Assembly: GCA_035623255.1 (NCBI GenBank)
Contig: DASPTU010000072.1
Location: 1 to 26,389, forward strand
Length of the DNA: 26,389 nucleotides
Direction: 5' to 3'
Source: JAFAGX01 sp035623255
GTDB taxonomy: Bacteria > Acidobacteriota > Terriglobia > Terriglobales > Acidobacteriaceae
Both the position numbers and the translations under genes were made by a program. Each line of letters begins with the position of its first letter. The first letter of the stretch is position 1. Positions 25,200 through 26,389 of the stretch are shown in pieces. The notes below the pieces were generated by a model that worked only from the letters and a program-made list of their open reading frames with translations, searched no databases and was not told the DNA's origin.

Positions 25200-26261
25200 T
25201 CACTTACGCATGCTGACCTGTTGAGCGTGGGAACACGAAGGAACAACTGGCGTTCCCGTCGTTGGTCGAATCATTTCAACAACCTTCAAATGAGCCGCCC
25301 GTTTCGCTGGCGTCAGAGCTTGAGCGTACACGTCCAGCGTCAGTCTGCTGTTCGCATGGCGCATCAACTCCTGAACTGTCTTTACATCTTCACCGCTGCC
25401 CTTCAAGAGTGTTGCAAACGTCCTGCGGAATGAGTGCCAGCCGATTTGCTTCACGATGCCTAGGCGCTTTGCTGCAGGCTGTACGTAGCACCTCAACAGC
25501 GTCTCCGGCCAGTATGGTTGTTTGCCGTGCATCTTCGGGCTGGCAAAAACCCAGTCGTCCAGTTCGCGGTACCAAGTCTGCGTGCTCCAATAGTGGAGAA
25601 CAGCAGCGAGGGCACCGTCCATCGGAATGGGTTTTTGCGACGCCTCGGTCTTCATTTCTCCAACGTGCTGATAAACCACGGCACGGCTCAGGTTGATCAC
25701 GCCAGAACCAAAGTCAACGTCGGACCACCTCAGACCTAAAGCTTCTGAGATTCGCAACCCAGTCCCGGCGGTCAAGAAGACCACCGCGCGTGCAGGATTC
25801 TGAAGCTCAGCTAGAAGCTTCCTCAGTTCTTCAGCATCCAAGACGTCAGGTATCTTTGTTCGCTTCGCACTCTGACGCACAAGGCTGATGGGATTCCTCA
25901 TCAGCCATTCGTAGCGGCAGGCATGCGCGAAGATCGAGTGCATGACGTTTCTTATCTTGGCCTTTGTTGCATTCGCCAGCGAGAGCCCTCGGAGCCAGCC
26001 TTCTACTTCAACTGTTCGAACGTCTGAAAGCCTGTATTCGCCCCATTGCGGGATGACCCAAACATTCAGAGATGTCTCCACGGTCCGCTGCGTCGAATGA
26101 GCTTTGCTGGGCAGTTCGTTATCTGTATAGTGCCTGACCAACTGCCTGATGGTTACGGGCAGTGCGGGGTTGTCCGCTGTTGCGTTTATGCGGAGTGGCT
26201 CAGCAGCCTTAAGCGCGACTGATTTTGTCGGGTACTGCTCGACGCTGCCTACAGATATCAT
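25200..26261 (-). CDS. Tyrosine recombinase (site-specific integrase)
   Basis: Catalyses excision and integration of the island, presumably at tRNA-Gly. From the ATG at 26261 it is 353 aa; another ATG at 26279 would add six residues but falls inside the promoter palindrome. It has an N-terminal core-binding (SAM-like) domain (about 60-130) and a C-terminal catalytic domain. In the numbering of the 359-aa form the catalytic set is R176 (GTGLRISEAL), a lysine in the beta-hairpin (K210 or K216), H282 and R285 (WHSFRRTF), H308 (LMRHANSRLTLDVY) and nucleophile Y318. The set is complete, so the enzyme should be active. The 3' end abuts the tRNA-derived core. Neither start has a Shine-Dalgarno sequence, which would suit a leaderless transcript. 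No excisionase gene is visible nearby. Confidence 0.92.
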   Translation of the reverse strand: MISVGSVEQYPTKSVALKAAEPLRINATADNPALPVTIRQLVRHYTDNELPSKAHSTQRTVETSLNVWVIPQWGEYRLSDVRTVEVEGWLRGLSLANATKAKIRNVMHSIFAHACRYEWLMRNPISLVRQSAKRTKIPDVLDAEELRKLLAELQNPARAVVFLTAGTGLRISEALGLRWSDVDFGSGVINLSRAVVYQHVGEMKTEASQKPIPMDGALAAVLHYWSTQTWYRELDDWVFASPKMHGKQPYWPETLLRCYVQPAAKRLGIVKQIGWHSFRRTFATLLKGSGEDVKTVQELMRHANSRLTLDVYAQALTPAKRAAHLKVVEMIRPTTGTPVVPSCSHAQQVSMRK

Positions 26262-26389
26262 TATGATGCTATAAGACATCTAAAAGATGTCAATAGCGCC
26301 AGTTCCTGGATTGGATTATCTAACGCCCCGGCGCAGAGTATCATCGCGTGCACGAGGTTGTAATCATGGATGAATTTCGTCGCAGCACC
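26249..26389. repeat. Right copy of the 141-bp exact terminal direct repeat
   Basis: Identical to 1-141. The integrase coding region runs into it from the left, so joining 26389 to 142 restores a continuous sequence around the circle. The non-redundant length is 26,248 bp. Confidence 0.93.
26266..26293 (-). promoter_or_regulatory. Integrase promoter with overlapping palindromic operator
   Basis: On the minus strand a perfect TTGACA (26293-26288) is followed after 16 bp by TAGCAT (26271-26266), a fair -10, just before the ATG at 26261. A perfect inverted repeat, GACATCT-AAA-AGATGTC, covers 26275-26291 and so spans most of the -35 and the spacer, a typical repressor position. The same sequence appears at 18-45 through the 141-bp overlap. 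The palindrome is read directly; its function as an operator is inference. Confidence 0.5.

Noticed and set aside
1..26389. CRISPR array, prophage or conjugative plasmid as an explanation of the circle
   Set aside because: No regularly spaced repeats, no structural, packaging or lysis genes and no replication or transfer genes were found.

Overview
The first 141 bases of the window are repeated exactly as its last 141 bases. With that overlap removed, the sequence closes into a circle of 26,248 bp. Its gene content is typical of a soil-type member of the Acidobacteriota (inference from families, not from a marker gene). The indicators are a very long Oar-type TonB-dependent receptor with an N-terminal carboxypeptidase-regulatory-like domain, a membrane-anchored winged-helix-type regulator with a periplasmic sensor, two CRTAC1 (FG-GAP/ASPIC-UnbV) proteins, and several exported TPR proteins. 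I see no rRNA, intact tRNA, replication, partition, relaxase, conjugation or phage structural gene.

Layout around the circle. (1) Integration module, 24339-26389 plus 1-230: a decayed AbiEii-type toxin gene, two 13-bp direct repeats, the 3' half of a tRNA-Gly(GCC) gene (a candidate attP core, 25147-25190), and a tyrosine recombinase ending 9 bp from it. The recombinase promoter overlaps a perfect 17-bp palindrome. The tRNA half starts at the anticodon loop and lacks its 5' half, as expected of the attP of an excised tRNA-targeting island. (2) 270-2027: exported GH37 trehalase. (3) 2058-8725, minus strand: TonB receptor, then an exported TPR protein, then a seven-haem cytochrome-TPR protein, with a strong intrinsic terminator just after the receptor. 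(4) 9187-10440: the divergent transmembrane regulator. (5) 10537-14226: a divergent pair, a protein of about 16 TPRs and a Sec-exported CRTAC1 protein. (6) 14292-17273, minus strand: a Tat-exported CRTAC1 paralogue followed by an exported GH130 enzyme. (7) 17420-24338, plus strand: a debranching-like six-hairpin glycosidase, a GH13 alpha-glucosidase, a redoxin, and a cytochrome c / PHM-like copper oxygenase / TPR fusion that overlaps the redoxin gene by 4 bp.

Almost every cargo product carries an export signal or sits in a membrane: four glycosidases, one outer-membrane receptor, two redox proteins or fusions, a redoxin, and TPR and CRTAC1 scaffold-like proteins. My reading is that this is a mobile, envelope-located glycan-capture and processing island. 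It would handle trehalose, alpha-glucans and perhaps beta-mannosides, be sensed through the inner-membrane regulator, and move by site-specific recombination at tRNA-Gly. The circle and the attP are read directly from sequence; substrate assignments and joint function are inference.
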